DNA of 64,000 bases from Gammaproteobacteria bacterium (GCA_018819105.1 JAHJQV010000045.1:54879-118878); one strand, 5' to 3'; shown: positions 35,450-46,340, numbered from the stretch's first letter. Numbers and translations are program-made. Notes: generated from the sequence alone by a model not told the origin.

Positions 35450-36187
35450 ATGGCAGGACACAGCAAGTGGGCCAATATCCAGCATCGCAAGAAGGCCCAG
35501 GATCAGAAACGCGGCAAGATATTCACCCGCATCAACCGTGAATTGACCGTTGCCGCCCGTCAGGGTGGTGGCGACATCGACACCAATCCGGCGCTGCGCC
35601 TGGCGGTGGACAAGGCCAACGCCGCCAACATGCCCAAGGACAACATCGATCGCGCCATCAAGAAGGCCACCGGCGATCTCGAAGGGGTCACCTATGAGCA
35701 GACCCGCTATGAGGGCTACGGGCCCGGTGGCGTGGCGGTCATGGTGGACTGTCTCACCGACAACAAAAACCGTACCGTGGCTGAAGTCAGGCATGCCTTC
35801 AGCAAGCACAATGGCAATCTTGGCACCGACGGTTCGGTGGCTTATCTGTTCAACAAGATCGGTGTGCTCAACTTTGCCCCGGGTCAGGACGAAGACGTGT
35901 TGATGGAGGCCGCCATCGAGGCAGGTGCCGATGACATCGTGTTCGCCGATGACAACTCGGCGGAGGTGCTGGCCAGTGCGGAAAACTTCATCCCGGTACG
36001 TGATCGCCTGCAGGCACTGGGCCTGCAACCGGAAAACGCCGAACTCACCATGCGCGCCAGCACCGAAGTGGAGCTGGATGAAGACACCTCGCGCAAGGTG
36101 CTGAAGCTGCTGGATGCGCTGGAAGACCTGGATGACACTCAGGATGTGTTCAGCAACGCAGACATCACCGACGCCGCCTATGACTGA
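35450..36187 (+). CDS. yebC: YebC/PmpR family regulator (translation-linked)
   Basis: 245 residues, the family length. It opens with [24 protein letters not shown], the family hallmark, and contains [12 protein letters not shown] and [14 protein letters not shown]. The family was named as DNA-binding transcription factors; recent work on some members points to ribosome-associated relief of stalling. Directly upstream of ruvC with 27 bases between, an arrangement conserved across proteobacteria. Confidence 0.95.
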   Translation: MAGHSKWANIQHRKKAQDQKRGKIFTRINRELTVAARQGGGDIDTNPALRLAVDKANAANMPKDNIDRAIKKATGDLEGVTYEQTRYEGYGPGGVAVMVDCLTDNKNRTVAEVRHAFSKHNGNLGTDGSVAYLFNKIGVLNFAPGQDEDVLMEAAIEAGADDIVFADDNSAEVLASAENFIPVRDRLQALGLQPENAELTMRASTEVELDEDTSRKVLKLLDALEDLDDTQDVFSNADITDAAYD

Positions 36188-36214
36188 TGCGGATCGGTTG
36201 TGCGGCAGCGCATG

Positions 36215-36709
36215 ATGCGCATCTTGGGTGTGGATCCGGGGTCGGTGTGCACCGGTGTGGGCATCATTGAACAACAGGCCGCCGGCACGCGCTGTCTGGC
36301 CTACAGCACGATCCGCACCGGCAACGCCGATTTCAACCAGCGCCTGGGCATCATTTTCGAAGAAATTCATAATCTTATGCTGGAATATCGCCCCCAGCGC
36401 GTGGCCGTGGAAAAGGTCTTCGTGAACAACAACGCAGAGTCTTCACTGAAGCTGGGGCACGCCCGTGGTGCGGCGATCTGTGCGCTGCTGCAGAGCGATG
36501 TGACGATCGCGGAATATTCACCCAATGCGGTGAAAAAGGCGCTGGTTGGTCGTGGTCATGCCGACAAGGCCCAGGTTGCACACATGGTGCGTGTGCTGCT
36601 GGGGCTGCCCAAGCTGCCGCCGGCTGATGCCGCCGATGCGCTGGCGGTGGCCCTGTGCGACCAGCATCATTATCAGACCTCACTGCGCCTGCAGCAGGCC
36701 TCGGCATGA
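36215..36709 (+). CDS. ruvC: Holliday junction resolvase RuvC
   Basis: 164 residues from the chosen ATG. RNase H-like fold with acidic residues in ILGVDPGS (first Asp), VAVEKVF (Glu) and the PADAADALAVA pair near the C-terminus. It cleaves four-way junctions in the RuvABC resolvasome. Two adjacent ATGs (36212 and 36215) precede RILGV; a GTG at 36200 is less likely. Its stop overlaps the ruvA start as ATGA. Confidence 0.95.
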   Translation: MRILGVDPGSVCTGVGIIEQQAAGTRCLAYSTIRTGNADFNQRLGIIFEEIHNLMLEYRPQRVAVEKVFVNNNAESSLKLGHARGAAICALLQSDVTIAEYSPNAVKKALVGRGHADKAQVAHMVRVLLGLPKLPPADAADALAVALCDQHHYQTSLRLQQASA

Positions 36710-37296
36710 TCGGTCGATTGCAGGGCACCCTGGTCGCGCTGGCACCGCCACAGGTGCTGATTGATGTGCATGGCGTCGGCTATGAGGTGGAGGTGCCGTT
36801 GTCACTGCTTGCTGATCTGCCTGCGCCGGGGCAGCCGGTGACGCTGATCACGCACCTGCAGATTTCCGACACCGCGCAGTCGCTGTATGGCTTTCTGCAC
36901 GCCAGCCAGCGTGAGCTGTTTCGCAAGCTGATGAAAGTCAGCGGCATCGGCGCCAAGCTGGCATTGGCGATCCTGTCGGGCATCAATCCTGGCCAGTTCG
37001 CCAGCACCATCCAGGCCGGTGACGTGCAGGCACTGACGCGCATTCCCGGGGTGGGTAAAAAGACCGCAGAAAGACTGGTCATGGAGATGCGCGACCAGCT
37101 TGATCTGAGCGCTGCTGACGCATTCCCCGATCAGGCCGGCAGACTGCCCGGCGCGCAGGCCGAAGCCAGTTCGGCGCTGCAGCAATTGGGTTACAAGGCA
37201 CAGGAAGCCGAGCGCATCATCAAGGCGGTGGCCAGCGAGGACATGAACACTGAAACCCTGATCAGGGCAGCCTTGCAGGCGCTGGGAAGCAGATGA
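36706..37296 (+). CDS. ruvA: Holliday junction branch-migration subunit RuvA
   Basis: 196 residues. N-terminal OB fold (MIGRLQGTL...[13 protein letters not shown]), two helix-hairpin-helix segments ([17 protein letters not shown] and [18 protein letters not shown]) and a C-terminal domain III for RuvB contact. Coupled to ruvC and ruvB by ATGA overlaps on both sides. Confidence 0.97.
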   Translation: MIGRLQGTLVALAPPQVLIDVHGVGYEVEVPLSLLADLPAPGQPVTLITHLQISDTAQSLYGFLHASQRELFRKLMKVSGIGAKLALAILSGINPGQFASTIQAGDVQALTRIPGVGKKTAERLVMEMRDQLDLSAADAFPDQAGRLPGAQAEASSALQQLGYKAQEAERIIKAVASEDMNTETLIRAALQALGSR

Positions 37297-38339
37297 ACGC
37301 AGGCACCGACACCGAACGCCTGCTGGATGCCGTATCCGGCCAGGGCGAACGCGCCCTGGAGGCCACGCTGCGGCCGCAGACGCTGGCGGAATACATCGGT
37401 CAGCCGGTGATGCGCGAAAAACTGGAGATCTACATCCAGGCCGCCCGCCAGCGCCAGGAGGCACTGGATCATGTGCTGATCTTCGGTCCGCCGGGGCTGG
37501 GCAAAACCACGCTGGCGCACGTGATCGCCAATGAGCTTGGTGTCAATCTGCGCCAGACCTCCGGTCCAGTGCTGGAGCGGGCCGGCGATCTGGCCGCGAT
37601 TCTGACCAATCTGCAGGCCGGCGATGTGCTGTTTGTGGACGAAATTCACCGGCTGTCACCGGTGGTCGAGGAAGTGCTTTACCCGGCGCTGGAGGATTTC
37701 CAGATCGACATCATGATCGGCGAAGGGCCGGCGGCACGTTCGATCAAGCTGGATCTGCCGCGCTTCACGCTGGTCGGTGCCACCACCCGGGCCGGACTGC
37801 TGACCTCGCCGCTGCGCGATCGCTTCGGCATTGTCGAGCGACTGGAATTCTATTCTGCTGCAGAGTTGGCTCAGATCATCCGCCGCTCCGCCGGCATTCT
37901 CAACATCGCCACCGATACTGCTGGCAGTGAAGAAATCGCCCGTCGTGCGCGGGGCACGCCACGCATCGCCAACCGCCTGTTGCGGCGGGTGCGCGACTAC
38001 GCCCAGGTCAAGGCCGATGGTGACATCAATCGACAGGTGGCCAGTGCCGGCATGGATCTGTTGCAGGTCGATGAGCGCGGCTTCGATGCCATGGACCGGC
38101 GTGTGCTGCAGGTGCTGATCGAAGTGTTTGCTGGTGGTCCGGTCGGCATCGACAGTCTGGCTGCCGCCATCAGCGAGGAGCGTGGCACACTGGAGGACGT
38201 GGTGGAACCGTATCTGATCCAGCAGGGTTACATCAGCCGCACCGCCCGCGGGCGCATGGCCACGGCGCGGGCCTGGCAGGAGTTGGGGCTGACGCCGCCA
38301 CAGCGCAGCGCAGACATGTTCGGGGGCGACGAGGCATGA
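37293..38339 (+). CDS. ruvB: Holliday junction branch-migration ATPase RuvB
   Basis: 348 residues. AAA+ motor with Walker [13 protein letters not shown], Walker [11 protein letters not shown], sensor 1 VGATTRAG, Arg finger region SPLRDRFG and the C-terminal winged helix with [16 protein letters not shown]. The start and stop both overlap neighbouring genes by four bases. No LexA box was found upstream of this ruv run, so SOS control is not evident. Confidence 0.97.
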   Translation: MNAGTDTERLLDAVSGQGERALEATLRPQTLAEYIGQPVMREKLEIYIQAARQRQEALDHVLIFGPPGLGKTTLAHVIANELGVNLRQTSGPVLERAGDLAAILTNLQAGDVLFVDEIHRLSPVVEEVLYPALEDFQIDIMIGEGPAARSIKLDLPRFTLVGATTRAGLLTSPLRDRFGIVERLEFYSAAELAQIIRRSAGILNIATDTAGSEEIARRARGTPRIANRLLRRVRDYAQVKADGDINRQVASAGMDLLQVDERGFDAMDRRVLQVLIEVFAGGPVGIDSLAAAISEERGTLEDVVEPYLIQQGYISRTARGRMATARAWQELGLTPPQRSADMFGGDEA

Positions 38340-38788
38340 CGGCAGGCGCTGCTGCTGCGCCCATGTTTGTCTGGCCGTTGCGCGTGTATTGGGAGGACAC
38401 CGATGGCGGCGGTGTGGTCTATCACGCCCGCTATGTGCATTTTTTCGAGCGTGCGCGCAGCGAGTGGCTGCGCAGTCTGGGCTTTCACCAGCTGGAGCTG
38501 CAGCAACAGCATGATCTGGTGTTTGCCATCCGCGCCATGAACCTGGAATTTGTCGCCCCGGCGCGCATGGACGATGCCCTGCAGGTGTCGGTATCGCTGC
38601 TTGCTGCCGGTCGCGCCAGCCTGCGCTTTGTGCAGCACATCCACCGCCAGCCAGACGAACTGATTGCCAGCGCCACTGTCTATGCCGCATGCCTGACCGC
38701 GAGCAGTTTCAAACCGCGCCGGATCCCCGCTGCAATGCTGCAGCGCATCGCTGAGGCAGTCCCAGCGACTGCCACTGAAAACCCATGA
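38336..38788 (+). CDS. ybgC: Tol-Pal associated acyl-CoA thioesterase
   Basis: 150 residues, hotdog fold. [29 protein letters not shown] carries the conserved Asp and the 4HBT-type active-site helix. It hydrolyses short acyl-CoAs in other species and is the usual first gene of the tol-pal run. ATGA overlap with ruvB. Confidence 0.94.
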   Translation: MTAGAAAAPMFVWPLRVYWEDTDGGGVVYHARYVHFFERARSEWLRSLGFHQLELQQQHDLVFAIRAMNLEFVAPARMDDALQVSVSLLAAGRASLRFVQHIHRQPDELIASATVYAACLTASSFKPRRIPAAMLQRIAEAVPATATENP

Positions 38789-38809
38789 CCAACAAGCACA
38801 GGAATTTTG

Positions 38810-39511
38810 ATGACCAGTGATCTAAGTTTTTTTGCCCTGATCAGAGATGCCGGGCCGGTGGTGCAGGCGGTGATGCTGATTCTGCTGCTGGCTTCGCTGT
38901 TTTCCTGGGCGGTGATGGTGCAAAAGCGCAGCATGCTCAATCGCGCCAGTGCCCGGGCGAAACAGTTCGAGGAAAAGTTCTGGTCCGGTGCCGAGCTGAG
39001 CAGCCTGCATCGTGACATCCATGCCGATACCGGTCGCCATTCCGGGCTGGAGCGGGTGTTTGCTGCCGGCTACCAGGAACTCGAGCGCATGCGCAAACAC
39101 AACATGGATGCCGATGTGGTGATCGCCGCCGCGCACCGCAACATGCGCGTGTCCAGCAACCGCGAGTTGGAGCGGCTGGAACAGCATCTCAATTTCCTCG
39201 CCACGGTGGGCTCCACCAGCCCCTATGTCGGGCTGTTCGGCACCGTGTGGGGCATCATGAGTTCGTTTCATGCCCTCGGCAGTGCTCAGCAGGCCACCAT
39301 CGCCATGGTGGCACCGGGCATCTCCGAAGCGCTGGTGGCCACCGCCATGGGCCTGTTCGCAGCGATACCGGCGGTGATCGCCTACAACCGCTTCAGCTAT
39401 CAGGTGGATCGTCTGGCCGTGCGCTACGACAACTTCAGTGAAGAGTTCATCGCCATTCTGGCCCGGCAACTGCATGGCCAACTGCAAGGCCATCGGCAGC
39501 GCCCGGCCTGA
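38810..39511 (+). CDS. tolQ: Tol-Pal proton channel subunit TolQ
   Basis: 233 residues. Three transmembrane helices: near residues 15-37, then the pair in STSPYVGLFGTVWGIMSSF and TAMGLFAAIPAVIAYNRF, which are the MotA/TolQ/ExbB signature. With TolR it uses the proton gradient to energise TolA. The ATG preceded by AGGAA was taken; a TTG one codon earlier is unlikely. Confidence 0.96.
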   Translation: MTSDLSFFALIRDAGPVVQAVMLILLLASLFSWAVMVQKRSMLNRASARAKQFEEKFWSGAELSSLHRDIHADTGRHSGLERVFAAGYQELERMRKHNMDADVVIAAAHRNMRVSSNRELERLEQHLNFLATVGSTSPYVGLFGTVWGIMSSFHALGSAQQATIAMVAPGISEALVATAMGLFAAIPAVIAYNRFSYQVDRLAVRYDNFSEEFIAILARQLHGQLQGHRQRPA

Positions 39512-39528
39512 GCCTTGACGGTAGCACG

Positions 39529-39993
39529 ATGAACCACGCCAGTTACACACCGCCTCCGCGCCATCGCCGCCGACCGATGGCCGAGATCAATGTGGTGCCA
39601 TACATCGATGTCATGCTGGTGCTGCTGATCATCTTCATGATCACAGCACCACTGTTGAATCTTGGCGTCGAGATCGAGCTGCCGGAATCGGCCGCCGAGC
39701 CGCTGGAGACCGAATCCAGCGAAAGCGTGGTCATGGTCACGGTCACCGGCAACGGCGATCTGTATCTAAACATTGATGGCAAGGCCGAGCTCATCGACAG
39801 TCAATCGCTGCAGACGACCATGGCGGCGTTCGTGCGCCGCAATCCGCAATTGGAGGTGCTGGTGGGGGGCGATCGCAACGCCAGTTACGGTCAGGTTTAT
39901 CAGGCCATGGTCACGCTGCAGCAGGCCGGTGTGCGCAAGGTGGGGCTGATGAGCGACCCGCCGGCTGAGGATCAAGCCAGCGGGGGAGGTTGA
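39529..39993 (+). CDS. tolR: Tol-Pal proton channel subunit TolR
   Basis: 154 residues. One transmembrane helix with the proton-carrying Asp (NVVPYIDVMLVLLIIFMI), then a periplasmic domain ending RKVGLMSDPP. Standard ExbD/TolR form. Gap to tolQ is 17 bases; the tolA start follows its stop by four bases. Confidence 0.96.
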   Translation: MNHASYTPPPRHRRRPMAEINVVPYIDVMLVLLIIFMITAPLLNLGVEIELPESAAEPLETESSESVVMVTVTGNGDLYLNIDGKAELIDSQSLQTTMAAFVRRNPQLEVLVGGDRNASYGQVYQAMVTLQQAGVRKVGLMSDPPAEDQASGGG

Positions 39994-39997
39994 AGCG

Positions 39998-41026
39998 GTG
40001 ACCGCCGCGCTTGCGCATCGGCAAGAGGATGTCGTTGGCTGGGCACCGTCGCTGCTGGCCGCCCTGCTGCTGCATGGCCTGCTGCTGGCGCTGGTGCTGC
40101 TGGCCGATCTGAACTGGCAGAGGCCGCAGCGGCCACAGGCCACTGGCCTGAATCTGGATACCCGTCTGGTTGATGCCAGCCAGGTGCAGCAACGTCTGCA
40201 GCAGACCCGCAATGCCGCACAGCAAAACCAGCGCGAGCAGCAGGCCGAGCAATTGCGCGCACAACGTGCCGCCGAGCGGGAACAGGCGCTGCAACAGCAG
40301 CGCGAGCGGGAGCAGCAGGCGCGTGAACAGGCCCTGCAGGAGCAGGCTCTGGCGGCGCAACAGCGTGAGGCCGAGGCCGAGCGGGAAGCCCGTGAGCTGG
40401 CCGAACAGCAACGACTGCAGGCGCAGGCGCAGCAGCGTCAGGAACAGGCTGAACGCGAGCGACAGCAGGCATTGGCCGCGCAACGCCAGCGCGACGCCGA
40501 GCGCCGCCGGCAGGAACTCGAAGCCCTGCGCGCACGTGAACTTGAACAGCAACGACTGCGCGATCAGCAATTGCAGCAGGAACTGGAACAGCTGCGTCAA
40601 CAGCGTCAGGCGCTGGCCGCGCAAAGCGCCGCCACCCAACAGCAGCTGGAAGAACTGGGTTCGCAGCAGTCTGCACCACCGGCAGCCACCGAGCCGATCC
40701 CGGAGCAGGCGGACACAGCGTCCGGCCAGTCCGCCGGCAATGGCGTGCTGGGTAGCCTGCGTGACGAATACATCGCCAGCATCGCGGCCGCTGTCCGCGC
40801 TGCCTGGGTGCGGCCACCGACCGCACTGGATGACATCGTCTGCCGCGTCGCTGTGCTGCAGATCCCCGGCGGTGAGGTGATCGAGGCAAGCATCGCCAGC
40901 CCCTGTAATGCCGATGCCGCGACGCGACGCTCCATTGTCGCTGCAGTGCAGCGCAACGATCTGCCCTACCAGGGCTATGAGAGCGTGTTCGAGCGCAGAA
41001 TCAATTTTACATTCACTGATAAGTAG
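39998..41026 (+). CDS. tolA: Tol-Pal envelope-spanning protein TolA
   Basis: 342 residues with a GTG start behind a strong GGGGGAGG. Domain I is a single transmembrane helix (LLAALLLHGLLLALVLLADL). Domain II (about residues 60-235) is an unbroken Gln/Glu/Arg/Ala helix that crosses the periplasm. Domain III (from about residue 245) contains the conserved DDIVCRVAVLQIPGGEV with paired Cys. It links the TolQR motor to Pal and TolB. Confidence 0.95.
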   Translation: MTAALAHRQEDVVGWAPSLLAALLLHGLLLALVLLADLNWQRPQRPQATGLNLDTRLVDASQVQQRLQQTRNAAQQNQREQQAEQLRAQRAAEREQALQQQREREQQAREQALQEQALAAQQREAEAEREARELAEQQRLQAQAQQRQEQAERERQQALAAQRQRDAERRRQELEALRARELEQQRLRDQQLQQELEQLRQQRQALAAQSAATQQQLEELGSQQSAPPAATEPIPEQADTASGQSAGNGVLGSLRDEYIASIAAAVRAAWVRPPTALDDIVCRVAVLQIPGGEVIEASIASPCNADAATRRSIVAAVQRNDLPYQGYESVFERRINFTFTDK

Positions 41027-41039
41027 TTAGAATATATAC

Positions 41040-42341
41040 ATGAAATACAAGCAAAAAATTGTTCTGGCCATGTTGTGCCTGGTCTCGGCAGGACAGGCCC
41101 TGGCGCAACTGGAAATTGAGATCGTCAAAAGTGAGGTCGATGCCCTGCCGATTGCCGTGGTGCCGTTTGCCTGGAACGCCAGTCAGCCGCCGCCAGCAGT
41201 GGCGGTGGACGAGGTGATTTCGGCCGATCTCTATCGCAGCGGCCTGTTTGCGCCGCTGGCACGCCGTGACATGATCGAGCAGCCGACCGCACCGGTGGAT
41301 GTGCGCTTCGGCACCTGGCGTCTGCTCAACACTGATGCACTGGTCATCGGACAGATCGATGATGACGGCGACAGCGCTTATCGGGCCAGTTTCTGGCTGT
41401 TCGATGTCAACACCGGTGAGCAGTTGCTGGCGCTGCAGGAAAGCATCGGCGTGGACAACCTGCGCTTTGGCGCACACCGTATCGCCGACCGCATCTATGA
41501 GGCCCTCACCGGGACGCCCGGTGCCTTTGCCACGCGCATTGCCTTTGTCATACAGACGCAGCTGGCCGATCGCCAGTCCTACGAACTGGTGGTGGCCGAT
41601 GCTGACGGCTACAACCAGACCAGTCTGGTCACCGATGGCCAGCCACTGATGTCGCCGGCCTGGTCGCCGGATGGGCGCCAGCTGGCCTATGTGTCGTTTG
41701 CCCGCGGCAACTCCACCATCATTCTTCAGGATGTCTACACCGGTGCCAATCGCATCATCGCCAGTTTCAAGGGCATCAACGGCGCACCGGCGTTTTCCCC
41801 GGATGGACGGCGTCTGGCGCTGACGCTGTCACGCACCGGCAATCCGGAGGTTTTTCTGTATGATCTGCAGTCCGGCGAGTTCACGCAGCTCACCCGGCAC
41901 TGGGCGATCGACACCGAGCCGGTGTGGACGCCGGATGGCCGTGACATCCTGTTTACCAGCGATCGCGGCGGCAAACCGCAGATCTATTCGATACCGGCAG
42001 CAGGCGGTGAGGTCGAGCGCATCACCTTTCGCGGTGAAATCAACGCCGCCGCCGACATCAGCCCTGATGGACAGCTGCTGGCCACCGCCTTTGCCATCGA
42101 CAATGTGTACAAAATCGCCATCCATGATCGCAAAAATGAGCAATTGCGTGTATTATCTGACGGGATTCTGGACGAATCGCCGAGCTTTGCGCCGAATGGC
42201 AGCATGCTGCTGTACGCGGCAAAAGAGCAGGGTCAGGGCGTATTGTATGCCGTGTCTGCGGATGGCAACGTCCGGCAAAAACTCGTAACCAGTGCGGGCG
42301 ATGTTCGTGAACCGGTCTGGTCGCCATTCGATCAGCAGTGA
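41040..42341 (+). CDS. tolB: Tol-Pal translocation protein TolB
   Basis: 433 residues. Signal peptide (VLAMLCLVSAGQALA), an N-terminal domain, then a six-blade propeller with TolB repeats such as SPAWSPDGRQLAYVSF, APAFSPDGRRLALTLS and TEPVWTPDGRDILFTSD. Periplasmic partner of Pal. No convincing ribosome-binding site precedes the ATG; the upstream bases are AT rich. Confidence 0.96.
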   Translation: MKYKQKIVLAMLCLVSAGQALAQLEIEIVKSEVDALPIAVVPFAWNASQPPPAVAVDEVISADLYRSGLFAPLARRDMIEQPTAPVDVRFGTWRLLNTDALVIGQIDDDGDSAYRASFWLFDVNTGEQLLALQESIGVDNLRFGAHRIADRIYEALTGTPGAFATRIAFVIQTQLADRQSYELVVADADGYNQTSLVTDGQPLMSPAWSPDGRQLAYVSFARGNSTIILQDVYTGANRIIASFKGINGAPAFSPDGRRLALTLSRTGNPEVFLYDLQSGEFTQLTRHWAIDTEPVWTPDGRDILFTSDRGGKPQIYSIPAAGGEVERITFRGEINAAADISPDGQLLATAFAIDNVYKIAIHDRKNEQLRVLSDGILDESPSFAPNGSMLLYAAKEQGQGVLYAVSADGNVRQKLVTSAGDVREPVWSPFDQQ

Positions 42342-42445
42342 TCAGGCCTTGAGCAGCAGCAATAAAAAACAAGAAAAACAATGGCATGCAACAATAGATG
42401 TGAAATTTTATCAACACCTACAGTTTATCAATGGAGTTTAAAGTA

Positions 42446-42973
42446 ATGAAAGCGCATTTACGTACAATGACCGTGCTGGTGCTTTTGCTGTCACTGGCTG
42501 CCTGCAAAAAGGAGCAGGTACGCGACACTGAAGTGACACCGGAGCCCACACCAGAGCCGGTCACCCAACCGGACACCAACCGTCTTGATCCGCGTGACTA
42601 CAGTGATGCGCGCAATCTGGACAATCCGGACAGCCTGCTTTCCCAGCGCGTCATTCTGTTTGACTTCGACCGCTCTGAAATCCGTGCCGAGTACCGTGCG
42701 CTGGTGGCGGCACACGCCAGTTATGCCGCGGCCAATCCCACCGCACGCATCATGCTGGAAGGTCATGCCGATGAACGTGGCACGCGTGAATACAACCTCG
42801 GCCTGGGTGAGCGACGCGGCAATGCCGTTGGCAACGCCATGAGTGCACAGGGTGCCCGCGGCAATCAGCTTGATGTGGTCAGCTTCGGCGAAGAGCGTCC
42901 GGTCTGCACCACCAGCGATGAAGGCTGCTGGCAGCGCAATCGCCGTGTCGAGATCGTTTACACCGCCAGATAA
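42446..42973 (+). CDS. pal: Peptidoglycan-associated lipoprotein Pal
   Basis: 175 residues. Lipobox LSLAAC marks the lipoprotein signal, then a Pro-rich linker and an OmpA-like domain with ILFDFDRSEIR and LEGHADERGTREYNLGLGERR. It anchors the outer membrane to peptidoglycan. The 104-base gap after tolB is AT rich and could carry a second promoter; GGAG lies nine bases before the ATG. Confidence 0.97.
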   Translation: MKAHLRTMTVLVLLLSLAACKKEQVRDTEVTPEPTPEPVTQPDTNRLDPRDYSDARNLDNPDSLLSQRVILFDFDRSEIRAEYRALVAAHASYAAANPTARIMLEGHADERGTREYNLGLGERRGNAVGNAMSAQGARGNQLDVVSFGEERPVCTTSDEGCWQRNRRVEIVYTAR

Positions 42974-42985
42974 GCGGCCCTGGCC

Positions 42986-43870
42986 ATGGCAGCAGCGATG
43001 ATTGGAAAACTTCGCCGGCACAGTGCCGCTGTGGTGACAACAATCAGCAACCCGGGCCTGGTTCCCGGGTTGTTGCTTTGTTGCCTGGGCGTTGTGCAAG
43101 CCTCTGCGCAAACGCCAAATATGGCCGACAACGCCAACCTGGTTTATCAGCTGCAACAATTGCAGGATGAGATCAGGGCACTGCGTGGCATGGTCGAAGA
43201 GCAGTCTTTTGAGCTGCAATCCATCCGTCGGCGTCAGCGTGATCAGTATCTGGAGCTGGATCAGCGGCTGACTGCGGTGGCATCCTCTGCACCTGCGGCG
43301 ACAGCAGAACAGCAATCGGCTCCGGCAGTGGCCGGGTCTGACAATGGCGTCAGCCAAAACAATCCCTCAGAGCCGCCCTCCGATCTGCCTGAGCTGCGCC
43401 AGCCCTTGCGCGACGAGCGCCAGATCACCACGGTGGCGCAACCTGAGATTGGTCCCAGCACCAGCATCGCCGCGCCGCCGGCCTCCGAGCAGCAGGCCTA
43501 CGAGCAGGCTTTTGATGCCCTGAAAGCACTGCGTTACAGTGAGTCAGCCGGTCTGTTTCGTGATTTTCTGCAGCAGTATCCGGACAGTGAGCTGAGCCCC
43601 AACGCACACTACTGGCTGGGCGAATCCTACTATGCCAGTGGCAACTATGACCTGGCGCTGGAGGCATTCAACCGTCTACTGGATGACCATCCAGGCAGCA
43701 GCAAGGCCGGAGATGCGCTGCTCAAGATCGGTTACACCTATTATGAGAAACAGGACTGGAACCAGGCTCGTGCCGCCCTCGAGCAGGTCAAGCTGCAGCA
43801 TGCCGGCACCGCACTGGAACGCCTGGCTGACAGCCGTCTGCGCGCCATGCGTGCTGATGGACATCTCTGA
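42986..43870 (+). CDS. cpoB: Cell-division coordinator CpoB (YbgF)
   Basis: 294 residues. Signal peptide (GLLLCCLGVVQASA), a short trimerisation coiled coil (LVYQLQQLQDEIRALRGMVEEQSFELQ), a Ser/Pro/Glu linker and C-terminal TPR repeats from about residue 165 (YEQAFDALKALRYSESAGLFRDFLQQYPDS). It links PBP1b with Tol-Pal during constriction in E. coli. ATG at residue 5 is another possible start. Confidence 0.93.
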   Translation: MAAAMIGKLRRHSAAVVTTISNPGLVPGLLLCCLGVVQASAQTPNMADNANLVYQLQQLQDEIRALRGMVEEQSFELQSIRRRQRDQYLELDQRLTAVASSAPAATAEQQSAPAVAGSDNGVSQNNPSEPPSDLPELRQPLRDERQITTVAQPEIGPSTSIAAPPASEQQAYEQAFDALKALRYSESAGLFRDFLQQYPDSELSPNAHYWLGESYYASGNYDLALEAFNRLLDDHPGSSKAGDALLKIGYTYYEKQDWNQARAALEQVKLQHAGTALERLADSRLRAMRADGHL

Positions 43871-43903
43871 TTCGACACCTCGGCACAGCCGGCTCAAATC
43901 AGC

Positions 43904-44605
43904 ATGAAAGCGCAAACCGCTGTGCCGCCGCACTCGCAGGCAGCTGCTGGTGCGCAGCGCGATGTGGCCAGCAGTCTCAAGATCACCGAGATTTTTCATT
44001 CCCTGCAGGGTGAGTCCAGTCTCTCCGGCTGGCCCACTGTGTTCGTGCGGCTGACCGGATGCCCCTTGCGTTGCCAGTACTGCGACACCGCTTATGCCTT
44101 TCACGGTGGCCAGCGACAAACGCTGGATGACATTCTCGACAGCATCGACAGGCACCAGTGCGGCCATGTTTGTGTCACCGGCGGCGAGCCGCTGGCGCAA
44201 CCTGCTTGTCTTGACCTGCTCAGTCGACTGTGTGACCGCGGTCATGTGGTCAGTCTGGAAACCAGCGGGGCGCTGCCGGTGGCGGCGGTCGATCCGCGTG
44301 TGATCAAGATCCTCGACATCAAGACGCCCGGCTCCGGCGAGCAGCAGCGCAACCACTGGGCTAACCTGCAGGCGCTGCAGGCGCATGACGAAATCAAGTT
44401 CGTCATCTGTGATCGTACTGATTACGACTGGGCCGCTGACCTCATCAGGCAGCATGAGCTGCAGCGGTACACGGTATGGCTGTCGCCCAGTCATGCCCAG
44501 CTTGCCCCGCGCGAACTGGCCGCGTGGATGCTCGCCGACCAGCTTCCGGCGCGGCTGCAACTGCAACTGCACAAACACATCTGGGGCGATGTGCCAGGGC
44601 ACTGA
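43904..44605 (+). CDS. queE: 7-carboxy-7-deazaguanine synthase
   Basis: 233 residues. Radical-SAM protein with the CxxxCxxC-type cluster in [21 protein letters not shown] upstream and [11 protein letters not shown] downstream. It converts carboxytetrahydropterin to CDG on the path to queuosine. The N-terminal 25 residues are an extension without conservation. queE-queC after cpoB is common in gammaproteobacteria. Confidence 0.93.
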   Translation: MKAQTAVPPHSQAAAGAQRDVASSLKITEIFHSLQGESSLSGWPTVFVRLTGCPLRCQYCDTAYAFHGGQRQTLDDILDSIDRHQCGHVCVTGGEPLAQPACLDLLSRLCDRGHVVSLETSGALPVAAVDPRVIKILDIKTPGSGEQQRNHWANLQALQAHDEIKFVICDRTDYDWAADLIRQHELQRYTVWLSPSHAQLAPRELAAWMLADQLPARLQLQLHKHIWGDVPGH

Positions 44606-44634
44606 CAGGCCATGCTGATGGCGTGGAGCCCGGT

Positions 44635-45333
44635 ATGACTGCACCTGCGCAACCTGCAGCGGTGGTGCTGCTGTCCGGCGGCATGGACTCGGCCACCACC
44701 CTGATGCTGGCGCGCGATCAGGGATTTCGCTGTCACACACTGAGCATTGATTACGGTCAGCGCCACCGCGCCGAACTTGACGCAGCGGCGGCGCTGGCTG
44801 CCGAGTATGCCTGCGATCACCGCCTGGTGGCGATGGATCTGCGTGCCATCGGTGGCTCGGCACTGACCGCCGACATCCCGGTGCCCGAGCATGAGCCCGG
44901 CAATCAGCACATTCCGGTGACCTATGTGCCGGCACGCAACACCGTGCTGCTGGCGCTGGCGCTGGGTCTGGCCGAATCGCTGGGAGCCAGCGATCTGTTC
45001 ATTGGTGTCACGGCGGTGGATTACTCCGGTTATCCGGATTGCCGGCCGGCTTTCATCGCCAGCTTTGAGGAACTCGCCGGACTGGCCACGCGCGCCGGCA
45101 CCGAAGGTGGCCAGTTTCGTGTGCATACCCCGCTGATCAATCTGTCCAAGGCCGACATCATCCGGACCGGTCAGCGCCTGGGGCTGGATTACCGCCATAC
45201 CATCAGTTGTTACCAGGCCGATGCGCAGGGCCGTGCCTGCGGCCGATGTGATGCCTGTGCGCTGCGACGTCAGGGGTTTGCGGATGCCGGTGTCGCCGAT
45301 CAGACCCGCTATCAGCAGTTGGCTTCCGCATGA
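44635..45333 (+). CDS. queC: 7-cyano-7-deazaguanine synthase
   Basis: 232 residues. PP-loop ATPase motif [11 protein letters not shown] and a C-terminal zinc site (ISCYQ then [10 protein letters not shown]). It turns CDG to preQ0. GGAG six bases upstream supports this ATG over a 53-residue in-frame extension that overlaps queE. The stop overlaps the CorA start as ATGA. Confidence 0.94.
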   Translation: MTAPAQPAAVVLLSGGMDSATTLMLARDQGFRCHTLSIDYGQRHRAELDAAAALAAEYACDHRLVAMDLRAIGGSALTADIPVPEHEPGNQHIPVTYVPARNTVLLALALGLAESLGASDLFIGVTAVDYSGYPDCRPAFIASFEELAGLATRAGTEGGQFRVHTPLINLSKADIIRTGQRLGLDYRHTISCYQADAQGRACGRCDACALRRQGFADAGVADQTRYQQLASA

Positions 45334-46298
45334 TCGGTTATCGGCTGGTCGGACAGCGTCTGCAGGCGGTGGAAGATGCCCTGAGCTGTCTGGATGAATT
45401 GATCTGGCTGGATCTGCACGCCGAACCGCCGGATGTCATCGCCGCACTGGAACAGCGGCTGGGCCTGGACATTCCCACAGAAGACGAGATGGCGGAAATT
45501 GAAATTTCCAGTCGCCTGTACCAGGAAGCCGGCTCTCATTTCATGACCGCGACGCTGCCGGCACAAAGCGACCAGGATGACGCCATCATGGCACCGGTAA
45601 GTTTTGTCATCCACGGCCGCATGCTGCTCACCGTGCGCACCTCCAGCCCGCGTGCGTTTGCCACGTTTCCGCAGCGCGCGGCCCACAGTGATCTGGGGCT
45701 CAGCGATGCTGCATCGGTGCTACTGCGCCTGCTGGAAGCCGTGGTGGACCGGCTGGCCGACATACTCGAGCGTGCCAGTCGCGACATTGATGCCATTTCA
45801 CTGCGAATCTTCAACCAGGTCGAACAGAGTCCTGGCGGAAAAAGTTCCTATCAGGATGTCCTGCGGCAGCTGGGACGCAAGGGCGATCTGGTTTCCGACC
45901 TGCTGGAAAGCCTGATGACACTGAGCCGCATCAGCAGTTATCTGGCACTGGTGGGCAAAGACCTGAATGTGTCACGCAGCGAGCGTGAGCATCAGAAAAC
46001 GCTGAGTCGTGACATTCAATCCATCAGTGAGCATGCCGGCTTCATGAGCCAGAAAGTCACCTTTCTGCTGGACGCCACGCTGGGCATGATCAACATCGAA
46101 CAGAACGCCACCATCAAGATTTTCTCCGTGCTGGCGGTGATTTTCATGCCCCCCACCATGATCGCATCCATCTACGGCATGAATTTCGCGCTCATGCCGG
46201 AGTTGCAATGGCCATACGGTTATCCGCTGGCCCTGTTGCTGATGTTGCTGGCGGCGATCCTGCCGTACTGGTATTTCAAACGCCGCGGCTGGCTGTGA
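45330..46298 (+). CDS. CorA-family divalent cation transporter
   Basis: 322 residues. Cytoplasmic alpha/beta and long-helix domain, then two C-terminal transmembrane helices, the first ending in the family motif IYGMNF. The sequence around it and the ZntB/CorA-like N-terminus do not separate magnesium uptake from zinc export. Coupled to queC by the ATGA overlap; probably the last gene of the yebC-to-corA run. Confidence 0.88.
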   Translation: MIGYRLVGQRLQAVEDALSCLDELIWLDLHAEPPDVIAALEQRLGLDIPTEDEMAEIEISSRLYQEAGSHFMTATLPAQSDQDDAIMAPVSFVIHGRMLLTVRTSSPRAFATFPQRAAHSDLGLSDAASVLLRLLEAVVDRLADILERASRDIDAISLRIFNQVEQSPGGKSSYQDVLRQLGRKGDLVSDLLESLMTLSRISSYLALVGKDLNVSRSEREHQKTLSRDIQSISEHAGFMSQKVTFLLDATLGMINIEQNATIKIFSVLAVIFMPPTMIASIYGMNFALMPELQWPYGYPLALLLMLLAAILPYWYFKRRGWL

Positions 46299-46340
46299 CT
46301 GCGGCAGCGTTTCGTCCTCGGTTCGCCACCCAGGGGTCAG

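Noticed and set aside
36100..36215. LexA-controlled promoter for ruvCAB
   Set aside because: No CTGT-N8-ACAG sequence was found upstream; the genes are tightly packed behind yebC.
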